64,000 nt of DNA from JAQIBY01 sp963676165 (GTDB lineage Bacteria > Bacteroidota > Bacteroidia > Bacteroidales > ML635J-15): NCBI GenBank assembly GCA_963676165.1, contig OY781043.1, positions 2,418,001 to 2,482,000 of the forward strand, read 5' to 3'. How positions within the stretch are numbered: the stretch's first letter is position 1; every line of letters starts with the position of its first letter. The position numbers and the translations under genes are program-made. The notes under the pieces were generated by a model. That model was not told where the DNA came from. It saw only the letters and a program-made list of their open reading frames with translations, and made no database searches. This document shows, piece after piece, positions 18,369-27,446 of the stretch.

Positions 18369-18402
18369 ATTTTGTGGGGATGCGATGAATCGCATCCCCA
18401 CA
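18369..18402. repeat. 34-bp REP-like inverted repeat
   Basis: TTTGTGGGGATGCGAT mirrored by its complement with one mismatch in the centre. Same core as the palindromes at 16283 and 16581. It lies upstream of the RAYT remnant. Confidence 0.85.
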
Positions 18403-18647
18403 AACAATAAAAACTACAATCCACTAAAATAAACCATCAATACTACAACACAAAACAACACAATCTGAAATTTAACAAAGCTGTAAGTAGAAACAGGGGA
18501 AAATGTAAATTCAAACATGGCAAAATGTTTTCCTAAAAGACTGTATAAGAGTATTTTTGCAAAAATACAATAATATTATGATGAGAAATTTTCAGCTTGA
18601 AGGGAAATGGAAATCAACAACAACATGAAAAATTAATTCCAAAAAGG
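18403..18647. other. Intergenic stretch without recognisable features
   Basis: AT-rich, no reading frame of note and no strong hairpin. Together with 18192-18368 (RAYT remnant plus unremarkable sequence) it makes a 455-base gene-free interval. Confidence 0.6.
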
Positions 18648-19166
18648 TTATTTCCAACAAATATCACAATATTCACAACCACTATTCAAAGCTTCTTGCT
18701 GTGAATAATATAAATAAATCTGGCCTTTACAATTGTTCAACCCTGGACAATTATCTCTGCTATGAAACTTCTTCCCATACTCTCCTCCACAAACGTAAAC
18801 TCTGCCAGAAGTAATATTTTTTGGCTCATTCCTGTTTAATCGTCTAAAATCATTAAATGAATAACTATCATAGGTAGTAGTGCGGAACACTTTACCGCTT
18901 TGAAACCAAACCACTAAATAATGGTAAGGTCTTGTTGCCCAAATACTATTATCAAAGCGATACTGCCAAACCTCAAGATCACCATATACCTGTACGTCTT
19001 TTGGTGAACCAACCTTATAAATTATTTCAGTTGGATAATCTCCAATTTGAATACTCCTCTCCTTATCTCTAAATTCTTTAGGTGTACTACAAGATATTAG
19101 CAATAACAAAAACAGAAACTGAATTACTAAAATTAACTTCAACTTAATAAATCTTAAAGCATTCAT
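18648..19166 (-). CDS. Putative lipoprotein of unknown function
   Basis: I use the ATG at 19166 (MNALRFIKLK, 172 aa), because it gives a normal lipoprotein signal with lipobox LISC (Cys26). An upstream start would overlap the preceding broken gene. The mature part contains IYKVGSPKDVQVYGDLEVWQYRF, reminiscent of small 'outer membrane assembly' type lipoproteins, and a Cys-rich end (CGGEYGKKFHSRDNCPGLNNC and GCEYCDICWK) that may bind metal. I do not recognise a named family. Follows the PEGA/FGE pseudogene in the same direction. Confidence 0.65.
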   Translation of the reverse strand: MNALRFIKLKLILVIQFLFLLLLISCSTPKEFRDKERSIQIGDYPTEIIYKVGSPKDVQVYGDLEVWQYRFDNSIWATRPYHYLVVWFQSGKVFRTTTYDSYSFNDFRRLNRNEPKNITSGRVYVCGGEYGKKFHSRDNCPGLNNCKGQIYLYYSQQEALNSGCEYCDICWK

Positions 19167-19201
19167 ATAACGCTTATTAAACATAACCAAACAACCAACC
19201 A

Positions 19202-19667
19202 CTACCTGGGGAGGACTAACCGGAACCCGCTACGGCTACCACTGTAAACCGGGTAGTAGTAGTCGCGATTGGCTACACGGCAGTACCTGGCGCTGTAGCG
19301 CCAACCGCCGCCGCGCAAAACACGGCGAGAACCACTTGATGGCCCTGCCGGATTGCTACGCGAGCTGCTGCTGTAATAATCGCTCCTAAACCAATCGCTA
19401 CACCATTCCAACACATTGCCACTCATATCGTATATGCCCAATTCATTTGCTTGTTTCTGCCCTACCGGATGGGTTTTACTGCCACTATTATCAGAATACC
19501 ATGCCACATTTTCAATATTATTACTACCTGCATATTTATAGCCATTGCTTTTGCTACCTCCTCTTGCAGCATATTCCCATTCGGCCTCGGTGGGTAATCG
19601 GTAATTTTTGCCCGTTTTACGGTTAAGCTTTTCAATAAACTCCTGTACATCATTCCAGCTAACTTTC
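19202..19667 (-). pseudogene. 3' part of a PEGA/FGE-like gene, cut off by an IS3 element
   Basis: Frame read upward from the stop at 19202 gives KVSWNDVQEFIEKLN, YRLPTEAEWEYAARGG, ELGIYDMSGNVLEWCSDW and RVLRGGGWRYSARYCRVA ... GFRLVLPR: the C-terminal two thirds of a formylglycine-generating-enzyme-like (SUMF1) domain. It continues into the IS at 19668. Removing the IS and one 3-bp target copy joins it in frame to the part starting at 20980 (CDNCPVEKVSWND), giving an ancestral protein of about 700 aa. A GTG at 19507 could start a short product, but nothing supports its use. Confidence 0.88.
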
Positions 19668-19708
19668 TGACCCGTCCTAAAATCTGGCTACACAATATGT
19701 AGTAAATT

Positions 19709-20074
19709 ATGTATAAAAATGATGGGATTACAAAACGTTACAGTGAAGGTTTTAAATTGAAAATTTTAGCCGAACTTAGTACTGGAAATTATTCAAAGAA
19801 AAAACTAGGTGAAATTTATGGTATTAACCGAACTACCATAAACGAATGGATCAAAAAGTACAACCGGAAAGATTTAATGAATACTCGTATATTAGTGGAA
19901 ACTCAAGACGAAACAACCAGACTCAAAGCCTTACAAAAAGAAATCAAAAAACTCAAAGAGTTATTGATTAAGAAAGACTTAGACAAATTAGCATCTGATT
20001 CATATCTTGAAGTCGCAGCTGAAAAACTGGGATATAAAGATGTCGAAGAGCTAAAAAAAAACTTAAACATCTAA
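19709..20074 (+). CDS. IS3-family OrfA (HTH transposase subunit)
   Basis: 121 aa. Residues 8-55 form the helix-turn-helix (RYSEGFKLKILAELSTGNYSKKKLGEIYGINRTTINEWIKKY); a leucine-rich coiled coil follows at about 68-90 (TRLKALQKEIKKLKELLIKKD). Binds the element ends and, by frameshifting, forms the N-terminus of the OrfAB transposase. Ends TAA at 20072, 2 nt before orfB. Confidence 0.92.
   Translation: MYKNDGITKRYSEGFKLKILAELSTGNYSKKKLGEIYGINRTTINEWIKKYNRKDLMNTRILVETQDETTRLKALQKEIKKLKELLIKKDLDKLASDSYLEVAAEKLGYKDVEELKKNLNI
20053..20062 (+). promoter_or_regulatory. Programmed -1 frameshift site in the IS3 element
   Basis: Nine A followed by C near the end of orfA (codons CTA AAA AAA AAC). The orfB phase is -1 relative to orfA and is open upstream through this run, so slippage here would give an OrfAB fusion, as in other IS3 elements. 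Confidence 0.75.
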
Positions 20075-20076
20075 GT

Positions 20077-20937
20077 ATGGTTAAGGCAGTGGAAAAAATT
20101 AAGCACACAAGGCAGGCAAGCATTGAGCAAACCTGCCAGTGCTTTGGTATGCACAGAGATGCTTATTATAAATTTATAGAGCGTAAACTTAAAAGAGAAA
20201 ACGTCGAAAATCAGGTTCTTGAACTTGTGAAAAATGAACGGATTGAACAGCCAAGAGTTGGAACAAAAAAACTCTATAAATCTCTAAATACAATTTTTGA
20301 AAAGAGATGTATTAAAGTTGGTAGAGATAAGCTTTTTGATATTCTCAGAGACAACAATATGCTTATAAAACGTAAAAAAGCATCCTGCAGAACTACAGAC
20401 TCTTATCATCGTTTTCACAAGTATAAAAACATTGTGAAAGACATGACTGTTACTGCTCCTAATCAAGTTTGGGTATCTGATATTACATACATCAGAACTG
20501 TTAATGGTTTTTGTTATTTAGCACTTATTACTGATATGTATTCCAGGAAAATCGTTGGATATGATATTAGCAACTCACTGGAGCTGGCGGGCTGCCTACG
20601 AGCCCTCAAAAAGGCTCTGTGGCATGCCCGACCAGCGGCGGGATTAGTACATCACTCTGATCGTGGAATACAATACTGTAGTAATCAATATGTAAAAGAA
20701 TTAAAAAAACGAAATATTAAGATAAGTATGACAGAAGAAAATCATTGTTATGAAAATGCTATAGCTGAGAGAGTTAATGGAATTCTTAAAGAAGAATTTT
20801 ATCTCGATCAATGCTTCTTTAGCCTGAAAAATGCTAAAGTCGCTACTAAAAATGCTATCAGCATATATAATAATAAAAGATTACACTTATCTTTGAATTA
20901 TAAAACCCCTAATATGGTGTTTAAATATAGAGCTTAA
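20077..20937 (+). CDS. IS3-family OrfB (DDE integrase domain)
   Basis: 286 aa. N-terminal HTH_21-like region (VLELVKNERIEQPRVGTKKLY) and rve integrase core. Catalytic residues are in place: Asp in VWVSDITYIR, Asp in HHSDRGIQY and Glu in NAIAERVNGILKEEFY, with the usual spacing of 35 between the last two. No internal stop, so the element may still be active. Confidence 0.93.
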   Translation: MVKAVEKIKHTRQASIEQTCQCFGMHRDAYYKFIERKLKRENVENQVLELVKNERIEQPRVGTKKLYKSLNTIFEKRCIKVGRDKLFDILRDNNMLIKRKKASCRTTDSYHRFHKYKNIVKDMTVTAPNQVWVSDITYIRTVNGFCYLALITDMYSRKIVGYDISNSLELAGCLRALKKALWHARPAAGLVHHSDRGIQYCSNQYVKELKKRNIKISMTEENHCYENAIAERVNGILKEEFYLDQCFFSLKNAKVATKNAISIYNNKRLHLSLNYKTPNMVFKYRA

Positions 20938-20979
20938 TCGTATGTTTAACCTGTAGCCATATTTCAGGACAAGACATTC

Positions 20980-22633
20980 TCTACAGGGCAATTATCGCAT
21001 CCGCTAAAATATGACGGGTTGCTACCCATAATCGCACGCCACTGTGCCTGGGTTACCTCATACTTCCCTATGTAAAAATCATCTACTGTAACCGTATGCA
21101 CAGGTTTTTCATCATCATCACAATCACTTTGCTCGGAGGTGCAGCCCATTTGGAATGTGCCGCCTTTAACAAAAACCATTTCTATTTTAATTTCCTCCAC
21201 ATCAAACTCCCACCTGTTTTTGTCGCTTTGGGTAACAGTAATTTGGTCTGTTACTACTTTTTCGCCGTTTATTAGTTTAATGTTGTGGCTGCCAAAGCTG
21301 AGGGTGCCAGTGTAGGGAGTTGTGCCTTTGTTTTCTCCATCAATGCTTAAGCTTGCACCAGGAGGTGTGCTGGCAATGGTAATTTCTTTGCCTTGTGGCA
21401 AGCTTTCGTTTAAAGCAATCTTTTCATTCTCTTTTATGATAATGGTTTTATTTATGGTACCATATCCATCTTTTTCCAATCGTATTTCATAGTTGCCAAT
21501 GAGTTTGTCTTTTATGGTGAGCGGAGATAGACCTTGTTTTTCTCCGTCAAGATATACTTCTGCTTCCATTGGTGTTGTTACTACATCTACAGAGCCGGTT
21601 TTGCCTTTTAAGTCAAAGCTTAGGCTTTCATCCTGCCCTGCTGTAATTTCCAATTGTTTTTCTTCGCTGTAATATTTGGCTTTTTCGGCTTTTACGGTGT
21701 AAATACCACTCAATAAACGTCCATTCCAATTGCCGCTGCCTTTTTTATCTCCGTTTACCAAAATATCGGCATTGGGTTTGGCTGTAATGCTTACATCTGC
21801 AAAAGCGGGCTGCATGGTAAAATCCACATTAGCCGTTTGTTCATCCTGCACAACGATATTTTTTATTTGGGGCTTATACCATTGGCTTTGTAACTTTATG
21901 CTATGCTCCCCTGAGGAGACTTCCTCAAGCGTGGCGGGTGTGGTTTTCCCTGTATTTTCATCATCGAGATAAATTTGCATGCTATTTTCTGGAGATGATG
22001 TAATGCTAATATTTCCAAATTTTGGCTTTAAGACAATTTCAATGGTTTTCTTTTCACCTGCCAAATTGATTTTGCCAGCATTGTTGTGGTATTTATTTTT
22101 TTCAAGCCTGTAAGTATGCTCTCCTTCTTTAAACTGTCCTTGAAAAGGTGCTATACCCGCAAGTTGCTCATCAATAAACACATTGGCTCCTTCAGGATTA
22201 GATTTTATGATCAACCACTGAGATTCAATGACTGCATCTTCTACAGTGGTTACAACTTTACCGGTTGTCAAAACCATTTCATACACTGTGGCTTCTTTAA
22301 TTGCGACTGGATACACATAATCTCTGAGCACACCCAAATTGTCATGTTTCATTGTAATTTTTCTCGCACCATAAGGTACATAAACCCAGTATTCGCCGGT
22401 TTTCTTTTCGACTTTAACCACGCCAAGCATTCCACCTTCAAATTGAAAGCCAGTTTCAGTGGTTTCAATTTTAATCAATGCCGCTTTATCTCCATTCTGG
22501 TCAACAACAGGATAATTAACTCGGGCATCCAAATCTTGTGGCAAACTTCGAAAAGACTTGACAGATATATTTTCTTGTGCTGTGGCAGCAATTGTCAGAA
22601 AAAACAAACTAAAATTGTAATTAATCTGTGCAT
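20980..22633 (-). pseudogene. 5' part of a PEGA-domain / FGE-like secreted protein, frameshifted and IS-interrupted
   Basis: The reading frame 20964-22607 codes for a series of PEGA-like repeats (for example IKSNPEGANVFIDEQLAG, ITSSPENSMQIYLDDENTG, VTTPMEAEVYLDGEKQG, IASTPPGASLSIDGENKG), each about 70-90 residues apart, then the start of an FGE-like domain (MVFVKGGTFQMGCTSEQSD ... YIGKYEVTQAQWRAIMG). It stops inside the IS end. No ATG exists in this frame at the front. An ATG at 22633 opens MHRLITILVCFF and would continue as LTIAATAQENISVK if the A run 22599-22604 (T on the coding strand) had seven instead of six bases, giving a perfect signal peptide. So the gene carries two lesions. Such proteins are exported; a role in surface lipoprotein complexes is conjecture. 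Confidence 0.85.
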
Positions 22634-22716
22634 TTTAATTGAATTTGCTATAAAAATACTATTTATTGGTTTTATAGCAAAATTTCAGGGCTAAAGCCCC
22701 GTTGCACTCCTGCTTC

Positions 22717-22746
22717 AATAGCCACGACCTAAAGGTCATGGCTATT
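22717..22746. repeat. Inverted repeat with 13-bp arms, REP-like
   Basis: AATAGCCACGACC (22717-22729) and GGTCATGGCTATT (22734-22746), one mismatch, loop TAAA. A different family from the GATGCGATTAATCGCATC palindromes. A small hairpin GGGCTAAAGCCC lies just before it (22688-22700). Confidence 0.75.
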
Positions 22747-22786
22747 CTAAAAGGCTAAACACAAAACCTTTAAAGGGGTTGCAACA

Positions 22787-23272
22787 AAAGGACAGTGCTC
22801 AATGGGTTGGTTTTATGGATTCAAATTACACCTGATTATTAATGATAAAGGAGAAATCTTAGATTTTCTTTTTACGCAAGGCAATGTTGATGATAGGTAT
22901 CCTTAAAAAAATAAGAATTTTCATAATAAGATATTTGGGAAACTCATCGCAGATAAAGGCTATATCTCTAAAAGTCTTTTTGAGAATCTTTTTATCGATG
23001 GAATTCACTTAATCACAAAGATTAGAAAAAACATGAAAAACTCTCTAATGTTAATCCAAGACAAAATACTTCTTAGAAAAAGAGCTATTATTGAGACAGT
23101 TAATGATGAACTTAAGAATATCTGTCAAATTGAACATACAAGACACAGAAGCTTTGAAAACTTTCTATCGAATCTCATTTCTGGTTTAATTGCATACTCA
23201 TTTCTTGACAAAAAACCTTCGCTAAATATTGAAGAAGCCGTTGATAAATCAAGGCTTCCTAGCCTTGATTAG
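22787..23272 (+). pseudogene. IS982-family transposase relic
   Basis: One frame reads KGQCSMGWFYGFKLHLIINDKGEILDF, then QGNVDDRYP followed by a TAA (about 22904), then FGKLIADKGYISKSLFENLF and RKRAIIETVNDELKNICQIEHTRHRSFENFLSNLISGLIAYSF to the stop at 23272. These are the second half of an IS982 transposase with an internal stop; the N-terminal half is missing. The sequence after the stop, ATCGAACTCACGTTAA, looks like the right end of the element. Confidence 0.85.
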
Positions 23273-23287
23273 ATCGAACTCACGTTA

Positions 23288-24846
23288 ATTATATCCTTAC
23301 AAAATACGATACTCACTTCAACCCTATGTGGCACAAACCTCTTATTGACAGCTTATCTACATGGCAAATAAATTTGAATTTTAATGATATGGCTACTGAT
23401 GCAGATAATAATATGTATTATGTAGGCAAAGTCACATTAATCGATAGCGTTGAGCCATACAATCCCCCAGGCACCATCTACCTTGCCGATGGACACAGCA
23501 TAGAATTTCAACAACACGGCAAAGACATTGGCTTTGTCATGAAAATTGACAGCGCAGGTACCATTCAATGGGTGGAGCAAATGTACAGAGAAACGGATAC
23601 AACGGTTTATGGCAATTCTGAATTTTTAAGTATTGATATTAATGAAGAAAGCAATCAATTGTTCGTTACCGGTAGTGGACAAGCCTATAGAAGTGGGTAT
23701 TTTTCAGAAGCACATTCTGCTTTCCCAAATGGAGATCCATTTTTACCTCCATGTGAAGAATGTGGAGGCGTCCAAAATTCTGATTATCTGCTATCACTAA
23801 ATTCAGAAACAGGAGAATTAATCTGGCATAGTACTCCACACACGGAGGGAGGTAATAATATTGGGAATATAGAATATGCCAACGATAGTTTATACGTTGG
23901 GTTAAGATGGGGCTATGGCTTGCATTTTACAGATACGCTTTACACACATGATGGCACCAAAGCCAACAACATTGGTTTCTCTCATCTCACTTACAATACC
24001 GATGGTGAATTATGCTCAGTCCGCAACTTAAGAACAGACAATGGCTTTGAAGTCTGGGCTCACGACACCAAAGTAGATGCTGCCGGCAACCTGTTTTTCA
24101 CCGGGCGCATAGATGCTGATCTGGATTTTGAGGGAGATACCAGCCTGTACGTGAGCAATAAAAACATGTTTTTAGCTCGTTACGGGAAAAACTGCCCAGT
24201 GCATCTGGATTCAACAGCCATTTTATGCCATGGAGAATCCCTGCAAATTGGAGGACAAAACTATTCCGGCAGCGGCACTTACACGGCTCTGCTTGAAAAC
24301 CCGGGCGGAGATACCATCATAAACCTGAGCATAGAAACACTGCCTGTCCTCAGCAGCGAGCTACCTTCTGACACAATAGCTTGTCTGAACAGCAGCTTTT
24401 CACTTACTGCTGCCCCCGGCTACGAGACTTACCTCTGGCAGGATGGCAGCACCGGAGATACCTTTTCGCACATTTACACCAGTGTGCAAACAGATACCCT
24501 CACCATAACCATGGGAAAAACATTTGACACAGCCCAGGGAGATATGTACTGCGAGTGGACAGATACCATCATTGTCTCGGCAGAAATTTGCAGCAGTTAC
24601 GAGTTGCAAAAACAAGCAAGTTTAACACTCTACCCTAACCCTGCAAGTAGCAGCACGAAGCTTGTGTTCCCAGCCATAGAAAATGCAAGCTTAGTGCTCT
24701 ATGACAATGGTGGTAGTTTGGTGCAGCAAACTAATATCTCTGGCAGTAGCTATACATTAAAAATCAGCAATCTAGAAACCGGAATTTACCATATAAAGCT
24801 CATTAGCAATAAATATAACGTAAGCGATAAACTAATTGTGAAATAA
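23288..24846 (+). pseudogene. 5'-truncated T9SS cargo protein with beta-propeller-like repeats
   Basis: The frame is open upstream of the ATG at 23326 and reads YILTKYDTHFNPMWHKPL, a typical start of an SBBP-like propeller blade, right up to the IS982 end near 23287. So the true N-terminus with its signal peptide has been removed; a protein started at 23326 (506 aa) would not be exported. Repeated pieces such as DMATDADNNMYYVGKV and DTKVDAAGNLFFTGRI are propeller blades. A T9SS sorting domain closes the protein (LYPNPASSSTKLVF ... LETGIYHIKLIS). The coding frame itself is otherwise undamaged, which suggests recent loss. Confidence 0.8.
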
Positions 24847-24918
24847 GTTCAAAGTGAAAAGTGGAAAGTTCATAAAGTTGCTTTTAACTTTCAAACTATC
24901 CAAACTCAAACAATTTCG

Positions 24919-24926
24919 TACTTTTG
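24919..24926 (+). promoter_or_regulatory. -7 box TACTTTTG
   Basis: Exact TAnnTTTG match 68 nt upstream of the ATG at 24994. The -33 half is not clear. Confidence 0.45.
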
Positions 24927-24993
24927 CAAAGTCTGGCAGCGACTTATACCACAATTTTATGTGTAAGGCTACGTTAAAAGAAAAATGCAAATT

Positions 24994-27117
24994 ATGAGAA
25001 AATTGAAGCAATTGATTTTAGTAATTATCCTCCTTGCAGTTGGAGCATCAAGCTATGCACAACGAAGAGATGAAATGGTAAAAAAGATTGAGCTTATTAA
25101 TACAGAATCCTCATTTGACACAGAGAAAGATATTATCACAGAAAAAAAGGAATCGTTTTTAGCGTTTGAATTTTCAAATCCTAGCGAAGAATTTTTAATC
25201 AAATTTTATCCCGGAGATGATTATCAAGCATATGATTTTTTCCTTGGCAACAACTCGGATTATGAAATAATTGACTCCATTTTCTTTATTGAAAACAGCT
25301 ATTATCAGACAAAAATCCGCTTTAAACGCATTATTGATAATCCAAGACTCAGCTTAAAAATCTTTGTCAGTAGCGAAAATGGCAGAAGTTACATTTTTGA
25401 GCAAGCTCTCTTCCCTATTGCAAAAATGCATTGCGATTTAAAATCCATTCCTCAAGAAACATTTGTTGGAGAAGAAACTGAATTGCAAGCATTTTCAAAT
25501 TTACCTGAAAACATTATTACAAATAATCAATGGAAAACAACTAAAAACATTGATTATCGCACAAGCATAAGAAACAAAGACATCCATGCATATTTCATCG
25601 CCAACAAAACTGGAAACCAAGCTTTTGATTTGTATTTTGACTTAAAACGTCCGATTCGCGACAGCCTAGGAAACCTGAAATACACTTACGGTCCACTGCC
25701 TATAAACATCAACGTAAAAACCAGTCGGTTAGCCTTTTTAAATGTGATAAAGAAAACCATAGTAAACCGTGAGGAAGCACGTAAAACAGGCATAGAAATT
25801 CAGATGGAATATCACAGAAGGCTAAAAATGGAAACAACCTACCGCATTGAAGCTCAGGAAGCAGCAGGCGGGGCGCTTGTTGCCGAACTCTTTGTAAAAA
25901 GCAGACTATCAAACAACAAAGTATTGTGCATTCTTCGTCCTTACAATTTCCACAATCAATCCGATGGATTTCTATACATTAAAGAAGGTGATCAAGCGGA
26001 ATTTGTCACAAACTTTTCCATTATCCCTGACACTCAAATTGATGATGTCAAAATTATGCGCGAAGGTGGGGAATGGAAAAATGCATCGACAATTTACCCG
26101 GGTGAAACTTTGCTTGTAAGACTTGAAGGTCAATCTCTTCATCTTGGAAAGTTCACAATTGAAGACCTCATCATCAATAAGGAAGACACATTAATTAACA
26201 CGAAAAATGCGATTGAATTCAGAGCAATCGTACCGAAAGATGTAAGCAGAAAACGGCTTCAAATCCTCAACAATGAAAAACCGACAGGAAAAAGTTTGTC
26301 CGTAAAGGAACATAGTAAATTGCGCAAATTAGATTATATTTTTGTTGATTATGGCGCGGGGAAACGCCCACTAACTGAGATCAACGGACCTGAGTTTTAC
26401 AATAAAACCATCCAAAACATTATCATTCAATTTGATCATAACAAAATAGATGATTTAGATTTACACGGTGTGCAAAGCATAGATATGAACATTCGAATTA
26501 CAGGCAGTAAAGGCGAAGTGTATGAAATATCGAACATTAACAACATCCATATTGCACCTGGAGCAAATTCACCACGATATGCACATTACAACACAAAAAA
26601 TTGTGTCAGTGAAATTGATTTGAATGAATACCTCAGACGCAAAACGTACGAATTGGATGATTGGGTAAAAATTCAACTCGAATTTAAAACCTCAGAAAAC
26701 AGCAATCGCAAACAAGGGACATCAAAAACCATTGACATTATTGTTCAGCGAGATTTTCGTTTTGACATAGACGTTTCCTTCCCGGCCGGACTCATTACAA
26801 AAAAGTTTGATGGTAGTTCAGGATATGGAAATTTGAGTGGTATAAGTATGGCGATGTTGGCTCAGTTCAGTTTTTACCAACAAGACAAAATCAATCGTTA
26901 CAAACCCTACAAAGTTGGGGCCGGATTTATTGCTATTAACGCATTAAATTTCAGTGAAAATGCATCAAGAGACATGGGAGTTGTTTTGATTGGCAGTTTA
27001 TATCCAACGACAAAAGACAGCAAAATGACTTTCCCTTTGTATTTTGGAGGAGGATATTTGCTGAATAACAATCGCTGGTTTATTCTTTTGGGACCAGGAA
27101 TTCGTGTGAGATTTTAA
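24994..27117 (+). CDS. Large secreted protein of unknown function with barrel-like C-terminus
   Basis: The ATG at 24994 (MRKLKQLILVIILLAVGASSYAQ) starts with the signal peptide; an ATG three codons earlier is less likely. 707 aa. The middle is beta-rich and charged with no motif I know; segments such as NPSEEFLIKFYPGDDYQAYDFF and MREGGEWKNASTIYPGETLLVRLEG suggest Ig-like domains. The last ~110 residues (FDIDVSFPAGLITKKF ... YFGGGYLLNNNRWFILLGPGIRVRF) look like outer-membrane beta strands ending in Phe. No T9SS sorting domain. Probably an envelope protein exposed to the periplasm. Confidence 0.7.
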   Translation: MRKLKQLILVIILLAVGASSYAQRRDEMVKKIELINTESSFDTEKDIITEKKESFLAFEFSNPSEEFLIKFYPGDDYQAYDFFLGNNSDYEIIDSIFFIENSYYQTKIRFKRIIDNPRLSLKIFVSSENGRSYIFEQALFPIAKMHCDLKSIPQETFVGEETELQAFSNLPENIITNNQWKTTKNIDYRTSIRNKDIHAYFIANKTGNQAFDLYFDLKRPIRDSLGNLKYTYGPLPININVKTSRLAFLNVIKKTIVNREEARKTGIEIQMEYHRRLKMETTYRIEAQEAAGGALVAELFVKSRLSNNKVLCILRPYNFHNQSDGFLYIKEGDQAEFVTNFSIIPDTQIDDVKIMREGGEWKNASTIYPGETLLVRLEGQSLHLGKFTIEDLIINKEDTLINTKNAIEFRAIVPKDVSRKRLQILNNEKPTGKSLSVKEHSKLRKLDYIFVDYGAGKRPLTEINGPEFYNKTIQNIIIQFDHNKIDDLDLHGVQSIDMNIRITGSKGEVYEISNINNIHIAPGANSPRYAHYNTKNCVSEIDLNEYLRRKTYELDDWVKIQLEFKTSENSNRKQGTSKTIDIIVQRDFRFDIDVSFPAGLITKKFDGSSGYGNLSGISMAMLAQFSFYQQDKINRYKPYKVGAGFIAINALNFSENASRDMGVVLIGSLYPTTKDSKMTFPLYFGGGYLLNNNRWFILLGPGIRVRF

Positions 27118-27365
27118 CGGGTAATTATAACAAGGGGATAATTTGAAAACCGCAAATCATAAACTATTAACACTCTGGGATCTCCCAAAGTATTAAGTTG
27201 ATAAATCATAGTAGCTTTTGGTCATGATTTTTGCTCCAGAAAACTTTCGGGAATGCAAAAACTCATGCAAAAAGCGGAATTATACATTAAACCACTTCTT
27301 AAACTTGGGTTTAACAGGACTCCTATCGGGGTCCAAAGTCTGCAGACATATTAAGTCTACGAATA
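27118..27365. other. Intergenic stretch without recognisable genes
   Basis: Together with the terminator that follows it makes a 329-base interval between convergent genes. No frame of note. Bases 27425-27442 contain a phrase (CGATCTAAGACCTCACGTTA) that resembles the IS982 end at 23272-23287, possibly another scar. Confidence 0.5.
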
Positions 27366-27398
27366 AAACCGGGAGTCACTTACTATAACTCCCGGTTT
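27366..27398 (-). terminator. Intrinsic terminator after the C10 protease gene
   Basis: Arms AAACCGGGAGT and ACTCCCGGTTT, 11 bp, perfect, loop 11 nt; on the - strand a T run follows. About 50 nt past the stop of the protease gene. Confidence 0.75.
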
Positions 27399-27446
27399 CC
27401 AAACCAAAAAAATTGCTTTAACGATAATTCGATCTAAGACCTCACG

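Larger units (their letters stand above)
19668..20976 (+). mobile_element. IS3-family insertion sequence, 1309 bp, apparently complete
   Basis: Terminal inverted repeats 19668-19692 and 20952-20976 match at 20 of 25 positions, beginning TG and ending CA. The flanks carry a 3-bp duplication TTC (19665-19667 and 20977-20979). Two overlapping-phase frames, orfA and orfB, are intact. The element interrupts a PEGA/FGE-like gene, on the strand opposite to that gene. Confidence 0.93.

Noticed and set aside
22086..22694. 202-codon + strand frame
   Set aside because: Antisense shadow of the PEGA-repeat gene; rich in Phe, Cys and His as expected for the reverse of a coding strand.
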